Of a DNA stretch of 64,000 nt, positions 16,250-25,134 are shown one piece after another. The translations under genes were made by a program, and so were the position numbers. Origin of the DNA: Rhodopseudomonas pentothenatexigens (lineage in GTDB: Bacteria; Pseudomonadota; Alphaproteobacteria; Rhizobiales; Xanthobacteraceae); NCBI RefSeq assembly GCF_900218015.1, contig NZ_UFQQ01000009.1, positions 62,001 through 126,000 on the forward strand. The letters run 5' to 3'. The notes beneath the pieces were generated by a model. It did not search any database, was not told where the DNA came from, and was given only the letters and a program-made list of their open reading frames with translations. Each line of letters begins with the position of its first letter. The stretch's first letter is position 1.

Positions 16250-19200
16250 AGCAGCGCGGCTGCCGTCGTGCGACGGCTCGCGGCGCGGTTCAGTTTGAAG
16301 CCTTCGATGAGCCCGTAGATCGCCGGGATCACGATCAGTGTCAGCAGCGTCGACGACACCATGCCGCCGATCATCGGCACCGCGATCCGCTGCATGATCT
16401 CCGATCCCGTGCCGCTGCTCCACAGGATCGGCAGCAGGCCGGCCATGATCGCCACCACGGTCATCATCTTCGGTCGGACGCGCTCGACCGCGCCCTCCAT
16501 GATCGCACCCTGCAGATCGCGCTGCGTCAGGCTCCGGCCCTCGGCGAGGCATTTCGCCTTGGCGGCGGCGAGCGCGTGATCGAGATAGATCAGCATCACG
16601 ACGCCGGTCTCGGCGGCGACGCCGGCCAGCGCGATGAAGCCGACCGCCACCGCCACTGAGAGGTCGAAGCAGAGCCCCCACATCAGCCAAAGTCCGCCCA
16701 CCAGTGCGAACGGCAGCGACAGCATCACGATCAGCGTCTCGGTCAGCGAGCGGAAGTTCAGGTACAGCAACAGGAAGATGATCGTGAGCGTGACCGGCAC
16801 CACGATCTTCAGCCGTGCGGTGGCACGTTCTAGATACTCGTACTGTCCGCTCCAGGTCACATAGGTGCCGGGCGGGAAGCTGACGCCGTCCTGCACCGCC
16901 TGCTTGGCATCTGCGACGTAGCCGCCGAGGTCGCGGTCGCGAATATCGACATAGATGTAGGTCGCGAGCTGGCCGTTCTCGGTGCGGATCGCGGTCGGGC
17001 CGCGCGCCGGCTGCACTGTTGCCACCTCGCCGAGTGGCACGGCGCCGCCGGCCGGCAGCGGCACCAGCACGTCGCGGGCGATTCCTTGCGGATCGTCGCG
17101 CAGCTCGCGCGGATAGCGCATGTTGACGGTAAAGCGCTGGCGGCCTTCGACGGTGGTGGTCACGGTTTGGCCGCCGAGCGCGGTGGCGATGGTGTCCTGC
17201 GCGTCCTGGACCGCCAGCCCATAGCGCGCCAGAGCCGGTCGATCCGGAACGATCTCCAGATAGTAGCCGCCGATGGTGCGTTCGGCATAGGCCGAGGAGG
17301 TGCCGGGCACGGTCTTGAGCACCTGCTCGACCTGCTTGGCGAGGCGGTCGATCTCGGCAAGGTCAGTGCCCATCACCTTGACGCCGACCGGAGTGCGGAT
17401 GCCTGTCGACAGCATGTCGATCCGCGCCTTGATCGGCATCGTCCAGGCATTGGAGACGCCGGGGAATTGCAGAGCCTTGTCCATCTCGGCAATCAGCTTG
17501 TCGGTGGTCAGGCCGGGGCGCCATTCCGTTTTCGGTTTGAGATTGATCACCGTTTCGAACATTTCGGTCGGCGCCGGATCGGTCGCCGTCGATGCGCGGC
17601 CGGCCTTGCCGTAGACCGAGGCAACCTCGGGAAAGCCGCGGATGATGCGGTCCTGGATCTGCAGCAGCTCGGCGGCCTTGGTGATCGACAGGCCGGGCAG
17701 GGTGGTCGGCATATAGAGCAGCGTGCCTTCGTCGAGCGACGGCATGAACTCGGTGCCGAGCTGGCGTGCCGGCCAGATCGAGATGCCGAGCACCACCAGC
17801 GCCAGCACGATCACCAGCGTCTTGGCGCGCAGCACACCGCGGATCACCGGACGATAGATCCAGATCAACGCTCGATTGATGATGTTGCGGTGTTCCGGGA
17901 CGATCCTGCCGCGGACGAAGATCACCATCAGCGCCGGCACCAGCGTCACCGACAGCAGCGCCGCCGCCGCCATCGCGAACGTCTTGGTGAAGGCGAGCGG
18001 CCCGAACAGCCGCCCCTCCTGCGATTCCAGCGTGAAGATCGGCAGGAACGACACGGTGATGATCAGCAGGCTGAAGAACAGCGCCGGCCCGACCTCGGAT
18101 GCGGCCTCGATCAGGATGGTGACTCGCGATTTGCCCGGCTCGGCGCGTTCGAGGTGCTTGTGGGCGTTCTCGATCATCACGATCGCGGCGTCGACCATGG
18201 CGCCGATCGCGATCGCGATGCCGCCGAGGCTCATGATGTTGGAGCCGAGGCCGAGCAGCTTCATCGCCGCGAACGCCATCAGCACGCCGATCGGCAACAT
18301 CAGGATCGCCACCAACGCGCTGCGGACGTGGAGCAGAAACACGATGCACACTGCGGCCACCACCAGGCTCTCTTCCAGCAGCGTGTGCTTCAAGGTGTCG
18401 ATCGCGCTGTAGATCAGCGTCGAGCGGTCATACACCGGCACGATCTCGACCGATTTCGGCAGGCTGCTGGCGATCTCCTGAAAGCGCTTCTTGACGTGTT
18501 CGATCACGTCGAGCGCGTTGACGCCGAAGCGCTGCAGCACGATGCCGCTGGCGACTTCGCCTTCGCCGTTGAGCTCGGCGACGCCGCGCCGTTCGTCCGG
18601 GCCGAGTTCGACCCGCGCGACGTCCTTCAGCAGCACCGGCGTTCCGCCGCTGGCCTTCAGCACGATGTTGCCGAGGTCGTTGATGTCCTTGATGTAGCCC
18701 TTGCCACGGATGACGTATTCGAACTCCGACAGTTCGACGGTGCGGCCGCCGACGTCGGCGTTGGAGGCGCGGATCGCCTCGCGCATCCGCGCCATCGTGA
18801 TGCCGCGGTCGCGCATTCGCTGCGGATCGAGCACCACGTTGTACTGCTTGACGAAGCCTCCGATGCTCGCGACCTCGGCGACGCCTTCGGCCTTGGCGAG
18901 CGCAAACCGCAGATTCCAGTCCTGGATCGCGCGGGTGTCGGCGAGGTTCAGCTGCTTCGACATCACCGCATATTGATAGACCCAGCCGACGCCGGTGGCG
19001 TCCGGGCCGATGCTCGGCGCGACACCCGTCGGCAGGCGGGAGGCAGCGCCGTTGAGGAATTCCAGCACCCGCGAGCGCGCCCAATAGATGTCGGTTCCGT
19101 CCTCGAAGATGACGTAGACGAACGACACGCCGAAGAACGAGAAGCCGCGTACCACCTTCGACTTCGGCACGGTCAGCATCGCTGTGGTCAGCGGATAGGT

Positions 19201-19395
19201 GACCTGATCCTCGATCACCTGCGGCGCTTGTCCGGGATATTCGGTGTAGACGACGACCTGAGTGTCGGAGAGATCCGGAATAGCGTCGAGCGGCAGATGC
19301 AGCAGGGCGTAGAGGCCTGCGGCTGCCGCAAAGCCGGTGCCGAACAGCACCAGCAGCAGATTACGCGCCGACCAGGAGATGATGCGGGCAATCAT
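16237..19395 (-). CDS. cusA: Cu(I)/Ag(I) efflux RND transporter CusA
   Basis: A 1052-residue inner-membrane RND pump of the heavy-metal efflux group. The three methionines that line the Cu/Ag path in E. coli CusA (M573, M623, M672) are present at a constant offset of 11: M562 in LLYMPTTLPG, M612 in PTEMFETVINLKP and M661 in RIDMLSTGI. This supports copper/silver rather than zinc/cobalt specificity. The proton-relay Asp (D402, in AIGAMVDAAIVMIEN) is present. The start overlaps the cusB stop (ATGA). No separate CusC outer-membrane channel gene is present here, so an outer-membrane partner must come from elsewhere. Confidence 0.93.
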   Translation of the reverse strand: MIARIISWSARNLLLVLFGTGFAAAAGLYALLHLPLDAIPDLSDTQVVVYTEYPGQAPQVIEDQVTYPLTTAMLTVPKSKVVRGFSFFGVSFVYVIFEDGTDIYWARSRVLEFLNGAASRLPTGVAPSIGPDATGVGWVYQYAVMSKQLNLADTRAIQDWNLRFALAKAEGVAEVASIGGFVKQYNVVLDPQRMRDRGITMARMREAIRASNADVGGRTVELSEFEYVIRGKGYIKDINDLGNIVLKASGGTPVLLKDVARVELGPDERRGVAELNGEGEVASGIVLQRFGVNALDVIEHVKKRFQEIASSLPKSVEIVPVYDRSTLIYSAIDTLKHTLLEESLVVAAVCIVFLLHVRSALVAILMLPIGVLMAFAAMKLLGLGSNIMSLGGIAIAIGAMVDAAIVMIENAHKHLERAEPGKSRVTILIEAASEVGPALFFSLLIITVSFLPIFTLESQEGRLFGPLAFTKTFAMAAAALLSVTLVPALMVIFVRGRIVPEHRNIINRALIWIYRPVIRGVLRAKTLVIVLALVVLGISIWPARQLGTEFMPSLDEGTLLYMPTTLPGLSITKAAELLQIQDRIIRGFPEVASVYGKAGRASTATDPAPTEMFETVINLKPKTEWRPGLTTDKLIAEMDKALQFPGVSNAWTMPIKARIDMLSTGIRTPVGVKVMGTDLAEIDRLAKQVEQVLKTVPGTSSAYAERTIGGYYLEIVPDRPALARYGLAVQDAQDTIATALGGQTVTTTVEGRQRFTVNMRYPRELRDDPQGIARDVLVPLPAGGAVPLGEVATVQPARGPTAIRTENGQLATYIYVDIRDRDLGGYVADAKQAVQDGVSFPPGTYVTWSGQYEYLERATARLKIVVPVTLTIIFLLLYLNFRSLTETLIVMLSLPFALVGGLWLMWGLCFDLSVAVAVGFIALAGVAAETGVVMLIYLDHALAAAKAKCLAEGRSLTQRDLQGAIMEGAVERVRPKMMTVVAIMAGLLPILWSSGTGSEIMQRIAVPMIGGMVSSTLLTLIVIPAIYGLIEGFKLNRAASRRTTAAALLPGE

Positions 19396-20786
19396 TGCTG
19401 GGCTCCGGTGTGATCATGTGAATGGCTGTGGGACGACGCGGAGGGCTCGGCGGCAGGCGCGTCCGCCGCTTCGGCAAACCCCTTCAGCGCCGCCTTCAGG
19501 TTGCTCTCGGCATCGATCAGGAAGTTGGCCGAGGTGACCACCGCTTCGCCTTCGTCGACCCCATGTTTGATCTCGACGATGCCGTCGCCGCGTCGTCCGA
19601 GCGTCACGGCGCGCGGCTCGAACCGGCCATCACCCTTGTCGATCAGCACGATGCGACGACTGCCGCTGTCGAGCACCGCCGAGGTCGGAATCGTCAGCAC
19701 CGGCGCGTCGCCGCCGACGTCGATCTCGGCATCGACATACATGTCCGGCAGCAGCTTCAGGTCGGGATTGGCGAGCTCGACCCGCAGCCGGGTGGTGCGG
19801 GTGTCGCGATTGACCTGCGGATAGATCACCGCAATCGTTCCGGACAGCGCGCGATCCGGGAAGGCGCGCGCCCGGATCGTCACCTTCTGGCCGACAGAGA
19901 GAGAGCCGAGATCGCGTTCAGCGACGTCGACCAGCGCCCACACCGTCGAGATGTCGGCGATCCGAAACAGCACATCGCCGACATTGGCGCGCATGCCCTC
20001 GGTGGCGTTGCGTTCCAGCACGATGCCGTCACGCGGCGCACGCCACTGCACGCGCACAGGCGCGGTCCGCGTTCGATCCATCTCGGCGATGGTTTCCTCG
20101 GGCACGTCGAGATTAACCAGCCGCTGCCGGGAGCCGCGGCCGAATGCTTCGATCGTGCCGGTGGTCTTCGAGTTGATGGTCGACAGATATTCGGCGGCGG
20201 CCGAGCTGATCGCCGAGCTGTAGATCTGCATCAGTGGCTGCCCGGCTTTGACGAAGCTGCCGGTGGTGACGTCGGCGATCTTCTCGACGAAGCTCTCGCT
20301 GCGCATCGCGATCACCGAGACGCGGCGCTCGTCGAGCTGGATCACGCCCGGCGCCTTCACCAGCACATGGAGGGCGCGGCGCTCGGCCGGCTCGGATTTG
20401 ACGCCGCTACGCTGGATCTTGCCCGGAGAGAGTTTCACCGTGCCGTCGGTGCTGTCCTCGCCCTCATAAACCGGGACGTAGTCCATCCCCATCGAGTCTT
20501 TCTTCGGCACCTTGGAGATGTCGGGCAGCCCCATCGGATTGCGGTAGTACAGGATCTTGCGACTCGGATCGGGCACAGGCTTCGGCGCCGGCTGCGTCGA
20601 GGGCTCGTCCGCTTCGTAGACCGGCAGAAAAGCGTGACCTTGGGCGTCGGTCTTCGGTACAGCCGACCAGCGCGGCGCGCCGGATGGATCGCGGTAGTAC
20701 AACGGCGACCGCTCGTCAGCCGCGGCAGGCGCAGCGAGACAGAGTCCGATCAGAAGCAGCAGGAATGGTGAGCGCAGTGTAGCCAT
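19392..20786 (-). CDS. cusB: Periplasmic adaptor of Cus-type efflux (CusB), with two metal-binding repeats
   Basis: A 464-residue membrane-fusion protein. After a signal peptide (ending PAAADE) come two copies of a heavy-metal-binding module: YYRDPSGAPRWSAVPKTD...FLPVYE (about residues 30-57) and YYRNPMGLPDISKVPKKDSMGMDYVPVYE (about 80-108). Only the second has the methionines. The adaptor hairpin, lipoyl and beta-barrel domains follow. The C-terminus is His-rich (SSHSHSHDHTG), likely a further metal site. ATG 20786 (MATLRS) is preferred over GTG 20795. It bridges CusA to an outer-membrane channel and can hand over metal. Confidence 0.9.
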   Translation of the reverse strand: MATLRSPFLLLLIGLCLAAPAAADERSPLYYRDPSGAPRWSAVPKTDAQGHAFLPVYEADEPSTQPAPKPVPDPSRKILYYRNPMGLPDISKVPKKDSMGMDYVPVYEGEDSTDGTVKLSPGKIQRSGVKSEPAERRALHVLVKAPGVIQLDERRVSVIAMRSESFVEKIADVTTGSFVKAGQPLMQIYSSAISSAAAEYLSTINSKTTGTIEAFGRGSRQRLVNLDVPEETIAEMDRTRTAPVRVQWRAPRDGIVLERNATEGMRANVGDVLFRIADISTVWALVDVAERDLGSLSVGQKVTIRARAFPDRALSGTIAVIYPQVNRDTRTTRLRVELANPDLKLLPDMYVDAEIDVGGDAPVLTIPTSAVLDSGSRRIVLIDKGDGRFEPRAVTLGRRGDGIVEIKHGVDEGEAVVTSANFLIDAESNLKAALKGFAEAADAPAAEPSASSHSHSHDHTGAQQ

Positions 20787-20876
20787 GACGTGCACCGTCG
20801 CGCGCCGCGAGGGCGCAGTTCGATTGTCGGGAGAAGTGAAAGACGGCGGCGCCGCGGCATGCGGCGCCGCTTGCGC

Positions 20877-21272
20877 CTACTTGAACGCCTTGACGATCAC
20901 CTTTCCGGTGACGGTTTCGGGCTCGCCTTGGACCTTCGCCGACAGCGTGATCAGGTAGCGGCCCGCCATCGGCAGGTCGGTCTTGAAGGCGTACACGCCG
21001 GGCTCGGGCGACGGCAGCGCCGTCACTGGCGACACCATGTCGGCCATGTTGTCCGGCGCCATGTCGACGCGGGTCTTGAAGATCACCGCGCCTTCCACCG
21101 GTTTGCCGGTGGTCTTGTGGGTCAGGCGAATGCTGACGGTGACGTCGTCGCCTTTCTTGATTTCGGCCTTAGTGGCCTCGAACGCGTAGTCACCCGCACC
21201 GGCGATCGCGGCGGTCGCAAACAGGGTGAGCGCGGCGGCGACGGCCGCTGCGGTGCTTAATTTCGCAGTCAT
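20877..21272 (-). CDS. Exported FixH/YtkA-like domain protein of the copper operon
   Basis: A 131-residue protein with a signal peptide (TAAIAGAGD) and one Ig-like domain. The latter reads YAFEATKAEIKKGDDVTVSIRLTHKTTGKPVEGAVIF...PGVYAFKTDLPMAGRYLITLSAKV, typical of the FixH/YtkA family. A short Met/Asp stretch (VDMAPDNMADMVSP) could coordinate metal. ATG 21272 is chosen because GGAG sits at suitable distance; ATG 21275 is possible. It lies 90 bases upstream of cusB in the same direction. Its role is unknown but location suggests copper handling or delivery in the periplasm. Confidence 0.8.
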   Translation of the reverse strand: MTAKLSTAAAVAAALTLFATAAIAGAGDYAFEATKAEIKKGDDVTVSIRLTHKTTGKPVEGAVIFKTRVDMAPDNMADMVSPVTALPSPEPGVYAFKTDLPMAGRYLITLSAKVQGEPETVTGKVIVKAFK

Positions 21273-21369
21273 CATGATCTCCAAACGTGTCTGATCTCGT
21301 GCCGCGGCCTGACGGCACGCAGCAGCTAGCGGCGCGGGCGACGTGCCCGCGCGGTTCGTCAGCAGGAGA

Positions 21370-21777
21370 TCAGATGCGAGGAGGTCGGAACGGCGGGCTG
21401 CCGGCGTGGTCCGGCACGAACAGGTCGGCCGGCGGGAAAACCGTGCCGGCGGGCTGGGCGATGAACTTCACCGGCACAGAAGGAGCCGGCGAGAAACCGA
21501 CCGAGGCGCCGACGCAGCAGAACCCGAGGGGGCATTTGGCCGGATGTTGCGGCAGGGACGGCGTTGCTGGCGCCGCATCGGCGGGGATGCCGTGGCAAGA
21601 TTCGAGGGCGGCGGTGACGTGGTCAGCGTGGGCGCTGACGTGATGCTCATGGTGTTGGAGGTGCTGCGCGGCTTCCGCCGGTCCGGTAGGCAGCATGACG
21701 GCCGACGCCGAGCCGACCGGCAAAGCCGCCAGCGACAACGCGATCATCAGCGCCAAGATCGTCCGGAACAGTCGCAT
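21370..21777 (-). CDS. Cys/His-rich exported protein leading the Cus operon, possible copper-responsive upstream ORF
   Basis: A 135-residue protein with a signal peptide (MRLFRTILALMIALSLA... GSASA). It then has a His-rich stretch (HLQHHEHHVSAHADH), a Cys cluster (CHG, then KCPLGFCC) and a proline-rich C-terminus ending PPFRPPRI. This layout resembles DUF2946-type proteins, some of which (CruR in Bordetella, CutF in Rhodobacter) act as copper-sensing upstream ORFs of copper operons. Family membership is a judgement from motifs, not a search. It is the first gene after a CsoR-like operator and ends 97 bases before the FixH-like gene. Confidence 0.65.
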   Translation of the reverse strand: MRLFRTILALMIALSLAALPVGSASAVMLPTGPAEAAQHLQHHEHHVSAHADHVTAALESCHGIPADAAPATPSLPQHPAKCPLGFCCVGASVGFSPAPSVPVKFIAQPAGTVFPPADLFVPDHAGSPPFRPPRI

Positions 21778-21904
21778 TCCGCTTTCAGTTCGTCGCGAGC
21801 TATCTATCAATTCGATAGCAGCACCATGGTCGTGCGACTTGTCACAGGTCAAGATCGAAGTCGTATTCGGCTTTGCCGGCTGCAAGTCGACCTTGTCGTC
21901 CCTT

Positions 21905-21921
21905 ATACCCCTGCCGGGTAT
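21905..21921. promoter_or_regulatory. CsoR/RcnR-family-like operator of the Cus operon
   Basis: ATACCC-CTGCC-GGGTAT, a perfect 6-bp inverted repeat around a C/G tract, the form bound by CsoR/FrmR-type metal sensors in proteobacteria. It lies 128 bases upstream of the first Cus-operon ORF. The remaining divergent region (21778-22176) shows no other signal I can name. No csoR gene is in the window. Confidence 0.5.
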
Positions 21922-22176
21922 TTGATGGCAAGGTGGATGGCGCCGCATTGCGATTGTCACAACAACGAGAGTCTCTCGTCTCGGTTTCGCGAGGATGTCG
22001 TGACGTCGATGGCATGAGAAGGATTTTTCCTTTTACTCCGCATTTCGCGTCAAAGACCGTCAGAGTTCGTCGCTTTGACGCTGCCTGCGTTGTTTTTATT
22101 CTCCGGGCATTGCGAGGCGCAACTTCGCCCGGTAGTCGATAGGGAACGCCGCCACGAGGGCGGCCACCTGGAATCG

Positions 22177-23298
22177 ATGAACGAGCCGATCATGAATGCT
22201 CCCTGGCAACCGCCTGCGGGAGAGCGCCCCGCCTTTGTGTCGTCACAGCCCACGACCGGGATCCTGATTGATCGCGTCCGCAAGGTGTATCCGGCGCGCA
22301 AGAGCAGCACGGAAGTGGTCGCCCTGGACGACATCAGCCTGACCGTGCCGAAGGGCTCGATCCTCGGCGTGATCGGCCGCAGCGGCGCCGGCAAGTCGAC
22401 GCTGATCCGGCTGATCAACGGCCTCGACAAGCCGTCGAGCGGCCGCGTCGTCATCAACGGCGTCGAGATCACCGCGCTGTCCGAGCGCGATCTGCGCACC
22501 GCGCGGCGCTCGATCGGCATGGTGTTTCAGCATTTCAATCTGCTGTCGTCGCGCACCGCGTTCGGCAACGTCGCACTGCCGCTCGAGATCGCCGGCACGC
22601 CCAAAGCCGAGATCGAAAAGCGCGTGCTGCCGCTGCTCGACATGGTCGGGCTCGCCGACAAGCGCGACCGTTATCCGGCGGAGCTGTCCGGCGGCCAGAA
22701 GCAGCGCGTCGGCATTGCCCGCGCGCTCGCGACCGAACCCTCGGTGCTGCTGTCGGACGAAGCGACGTCCGCGCTCGATCCGGAAACCACCGACCAAATT
22801 CTCGAGCTGTTGAAGCAGATCAATCGCGATCTGCATCTCACCATCCTGTTCATCACCCACGAGATGGCGGTGGTGAAGGCGCTGGCCGACCGCGTCGCGG
22901 TGATCGAAGGCGGCCGCATCGTCGAGGACGGCGCGACCTTCGATGTGTTCGCCACTCCGCGCCACGAGGTGACGCGGCGTTTCGTCTCGTCGGTGACCGG
23001 CAGCGGCGCGCCGGACTGGCTCTTGGAAAAACTACAGCCGCAGCAGCCGCCGGGCGGAAGTGCGGTGCTGCGCATCACCTTCAAGGGCAGCGACGCCAGC
23101 CAGCCGCTGCTGTCGCGGGTGTCGCGCGGCGTCGGCGTCGATCTCAACATTCTGTCGGGGCAGGTCGAGATGATCGCCGGCCATCCGTTCGGCACGCTGA
23201 TTGTGACGCTCGACGCCGCGCCCGAGGTGCTGCGCCAGGTGATCGCGCAACTGTCGGCCGGCAACAATCTGGTGGAGCAGCTCGGCTATGTCGCCTGA
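22177..23298 (+). CDS. metN: Methionine ABC importer ATPase MetN
   Basis: A 373-residue ATPase. Walker [10 protein letters not shown], signature LSGGQKQR and Walker [14 protein letters not shown] are canonical, and the DEATSALDP form is typical of MetN. The C-terminal ~80 residues form the NIL regulatory domain ([21 protein letters not shown]...), which binds methionine and shuts the importer. ATG 22177 is preferred, with ATG 22192 as alternative; both precede the first core strand by a Pro-rich tail. It overlaps metI by 11 bases. No SAM riboswitch is visible upstream. Confidence 0.93.
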   Translation: MNEPIMNAPWQPPAGERPAFVSSQPTTGILIDRVRKVYPARKSSTEVVALDDISLTVPKGSILGVIGRSGAGKSTLIRLINGLDKPSSGRVVINGVEITALSERDLRTARRSIGMVFQHFNLLSSRTAFGNVALPLEIAGTPKAEIEKRVLPLLDMVGLADKRDRYPAELSGGQKQRVGIARALATEPSVLLSDEATSALDPETTDQILELLKQINRDLHLTILFITHEMAVVKALADRVAVIEGGRIVEDGATFDVFATPRHEVTRRFVSSVTGSGAPDWLLEKLQPQQPPGGSAVLRITFKGSDASQPLLSRVSRGVGVDLNILSGQVEMIAGHPFGTLIVTLDAAPEVLRQVIAQLSAGNNLVEQLGYVA

Positions 23299-23956
23299 AC
23301 TCATTCGCATGATTGCGTCGTCGACGCTCGACACCCTCTACATGGTCGGGCTGGCGGGTCTGTTCGGCACGCTGATCGGCCTGCCGCTCGGCATCTTCCT
23401 CGCCACTTCTCAGCCCGGCGAGCTGTTCGCCGCGCCGGTCGCCAATCGCCTGATCGGCGTCGTCGTCAACGCGACGCGCTCGACGCCGTTCATCATCCTG
23501 GTTGTGGCGATCGTGCCGCTGACCCGGCTGATCGCCGGAACCTCGATCGGCACCGCGGCGGCGACCGTGCCGCTGACGATTGCGGCGATCCCGTTCATCG
23601 CCCGCGTCATCGAGGCGGCGATCCGCGAGGTCGACCACGGCCTGATCGAAGCCGCGCGTGCGTTCGGCGCCAGCCCGCTGCAGATCGTGCGCAAGGTGCT
23701 GCTGCCCGAAGCGATGCCGGCAGTGACGATGGCGCTGACCCTCACGCTCGTCAGCCTGCTCGGCTATTCGGCGATGGTCGGCGCGGTCGGCGGCGGTGGC
23801 CTCGGCGACCTCGGCATCCGCTACGGCTATCAGCGCTTCATGCCGGAGGTGATGCTGACCGTGGTGCTGGTGCTGATCGCGCTGGTGCAGGGCGTGCAGA
23901 CGCTCGGCGACACCCTGGCGCGCAAGCTCGATAAGCGCCGCATCCGCCGTCACTGA
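23288..23956 (+). CDS. metI: Methionine ABC importer permease MetI
   Basis: A 222-residue permease with five predicted membrane helices, the MetI size. It carries the [13 protein letters not shown] start, the [22 protein letters not shown] segment and the EAA loop [23 protein letters not shown] that contacts MetN. The start lies inside the end of metN, so the two are translationally coupled. metQ follows after 28 bases. Confidence 0.95.
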   Translation: MSPELIRMIASSTLDTLYMVGLAGLFGTLIGLPLGIFLATSQPGELFAAPVANRLIGVVVNATRSTPFIILVVAIVPLTRLIAGTSIGTAAATVPLTIAAIPFIARVIEAAIREVDHGLIEAARAFGASPLQIVRKVLLPEAMPAVTMALTLTLVSLLGYSAMVGAVGGGGLGDLGIRYGYQRFMPEVMLTVVLVLIALVQGVQTLGDTLARKLDKRRIRRH

Positions 23957-23984
23957 TTTTCGCTGTTCAGACCAGGAGTATCCG

Positions 23985-24758
23985 ATGCGCCGTCTTGCCG
24001 TTTCCCTGATCGCGTTGGCCTTCGCCGGCGCCGCCCATGCCGAGACCATCCGGGTCGGCGTCACCGCCGGCCCGCACGCCGAGATCCTCGACGTGGTCAA
24101 GAAGGTCGCCGCCGAGCGCGGCCTCGACATCAAGCCTGTCGAGTTCACCGACTACGTGGTGCCGAACCAGGCGCTGGCGCAGAAGGAACTCGAGGCCAAT
24201 TCGTTTCAGCACGAGCCGTATCTGAAGGCGCAGCTCGCCAAGACCGGCTGGACCATCGTCAAGGTCGCCAACACCATCGCGTCGCCGCAGGGCGTGTATT
24301 CGGTCAAGGTCAAGGCGCTCGCCGATCTGAAGCCGGGCGCCACCGTGGCGATCGCCAACGATCCGTCCAACGGCGCGCGCGGCCTGCAGATCCTGGCGCT
24401 GCACGGCCTGATCAAGCTGAAGGACGGCGTCGGCGCCACCGCGACGGTCGCCGACATCATCGACAACCCGAAGAAGCTGAAATTCGTCGAACTCGACGCC
24501 GCGCAGCTGCCGCGGTCGCTGCAGGACGTCGATCTGGTGTCGATCAACAACAACTACGCGGTGCAGGCCGGCCTCGATCCGTCCAAGGACGCGCTCGCCC
24601 GTGAGAATGTCGAGGGCCCCTGGGTCAACATCATCGCGGTGCGCGAGGAAGACAAGGACAAGCCCTGGGTCAAGCAACTGATCGACGCCTATCACTCGGA
24701 CCCGGTCAAGCAGTTCGTCGAGACGCGATTCAAGGGGACGTATATCCCGGCGTGGTGA
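23985..24758 (+). CDS. metQ: D-methionine/methionine-binding protein MetQ
   Basis: A 257-residue NlpA-family receptor. The signal peptide (MRRLAVSLIALAFAGAAHA) ends in a type I cleavage site with no lipobox Cys, unlike the lipoprotein MetQ of E. coli. Family motifs are VGVTAGPHAEILDVVKKVAAERGLDIKPVEFTDY in pieces, QHEPYL, ANDPSNGARGLQIL and LPRSLQDVDL. It completes metNIQ. A second, diverged copy lies at 26560-27345 on the other strand. Confidence 0.93.
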   Translation: MRRLAVSLIALAFAGAAHAETIRVGVTAGPHAEILDVVKKVAAERGLDIKPVEFTDYVVPNQALAQKELEANSFQHEPYLKAQLAKTGWTIVKVANTIASPQGVYSVKVKALADLKPGATVAIANDPSNGARGLQILALHGLIKLKDGVGATATVADIIDNPKKLKFVELDAAQLPRSLQDVDLVSINNNYAVQAGLDPSKDALARENVEGPWVNIIAVREEDKDKPWVKQLIDAYHSDPVKQFVETRFKGTYIPAW

Positions 24759-24788
24759 AGGCGCACCTTTCACGCAACCACAAACGTC

Positions 24789-24899
24789 ATCCCCCGCGCA
24801 TGCGGGGGATCTAGTATTGCAGTGCTTCAGTGACTGACGCAGGGCGCCTCAATGGCAACGCTCTGGGATACTGGGTCGCCCGCCTTCGCGGGCGACGAC
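24789..24899. repeat. Interspersed palindromic repeat, family E
   Basis: It opens with ATCCCCCGC-GCAT-GCGGGGGAT and closes with CGCCCGC-CTTC-GCGGGCG, two strong hairpins typical of mobile intergenic repeats in this lineage. It is immediately downstream of metQ, where the first hairpin can also end transcription. Confidence 0.65.
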
Positions 24900-24990
24900 G
24901 GTAGAGGGTGAGGCATACTCAGCAGCTCGACAGCGAACATTGAACCGTTAAGGCGCGTCGCGGTATCGCTTGTTACCAAACGCCCATTCC

Positions 24991-25076
24991 CGTCATTGCA
25001 AGCGCAGCGAAGCAATCCACAAAGCCTCGTGCGCGGAGCTGGATTGCTTCGTCGACTTCGCCTCCTCGCAATGACG
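24991..25076. repeat. Interspersed palindromic repeat, family A, second copy
   Basis: CGTCATTGCAAGCGCAGCGAAG and CCTCGCAATGACG form the ends; an inner GCAATCC / GGATTGC pairs too. It matches 9415-9486 in its core. Together with the family E repeat it fills the 376-base gap 24759-25134, where no gene is seen. Confidence 0.75.
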
Positions 25077-25134
25077 ATGCGGAGAGGTGCGGCGGAACGT
25101 TGAGGCTCCGCCGCCTGGTCCTCAGACCTCTTCG

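Noticed and set aside
17086-19413. Very long open frame (775 codons) antisense to cusA
   Set aside because: Composition is dominated by His, Arg, Asp and Gln, mirroring cusA codons; no start signal or motif.
22100-22176. Possible cobalamin or SAM riboswitch before metN (GGGAACGCCGCCACGAGG)
   Set aside because: The GCCACTG box and required paired elements of a cobalamin riboswitch are absent, and no SAM-II core is seen; only one small GCCGCC/GGCGGC hairpin remains.
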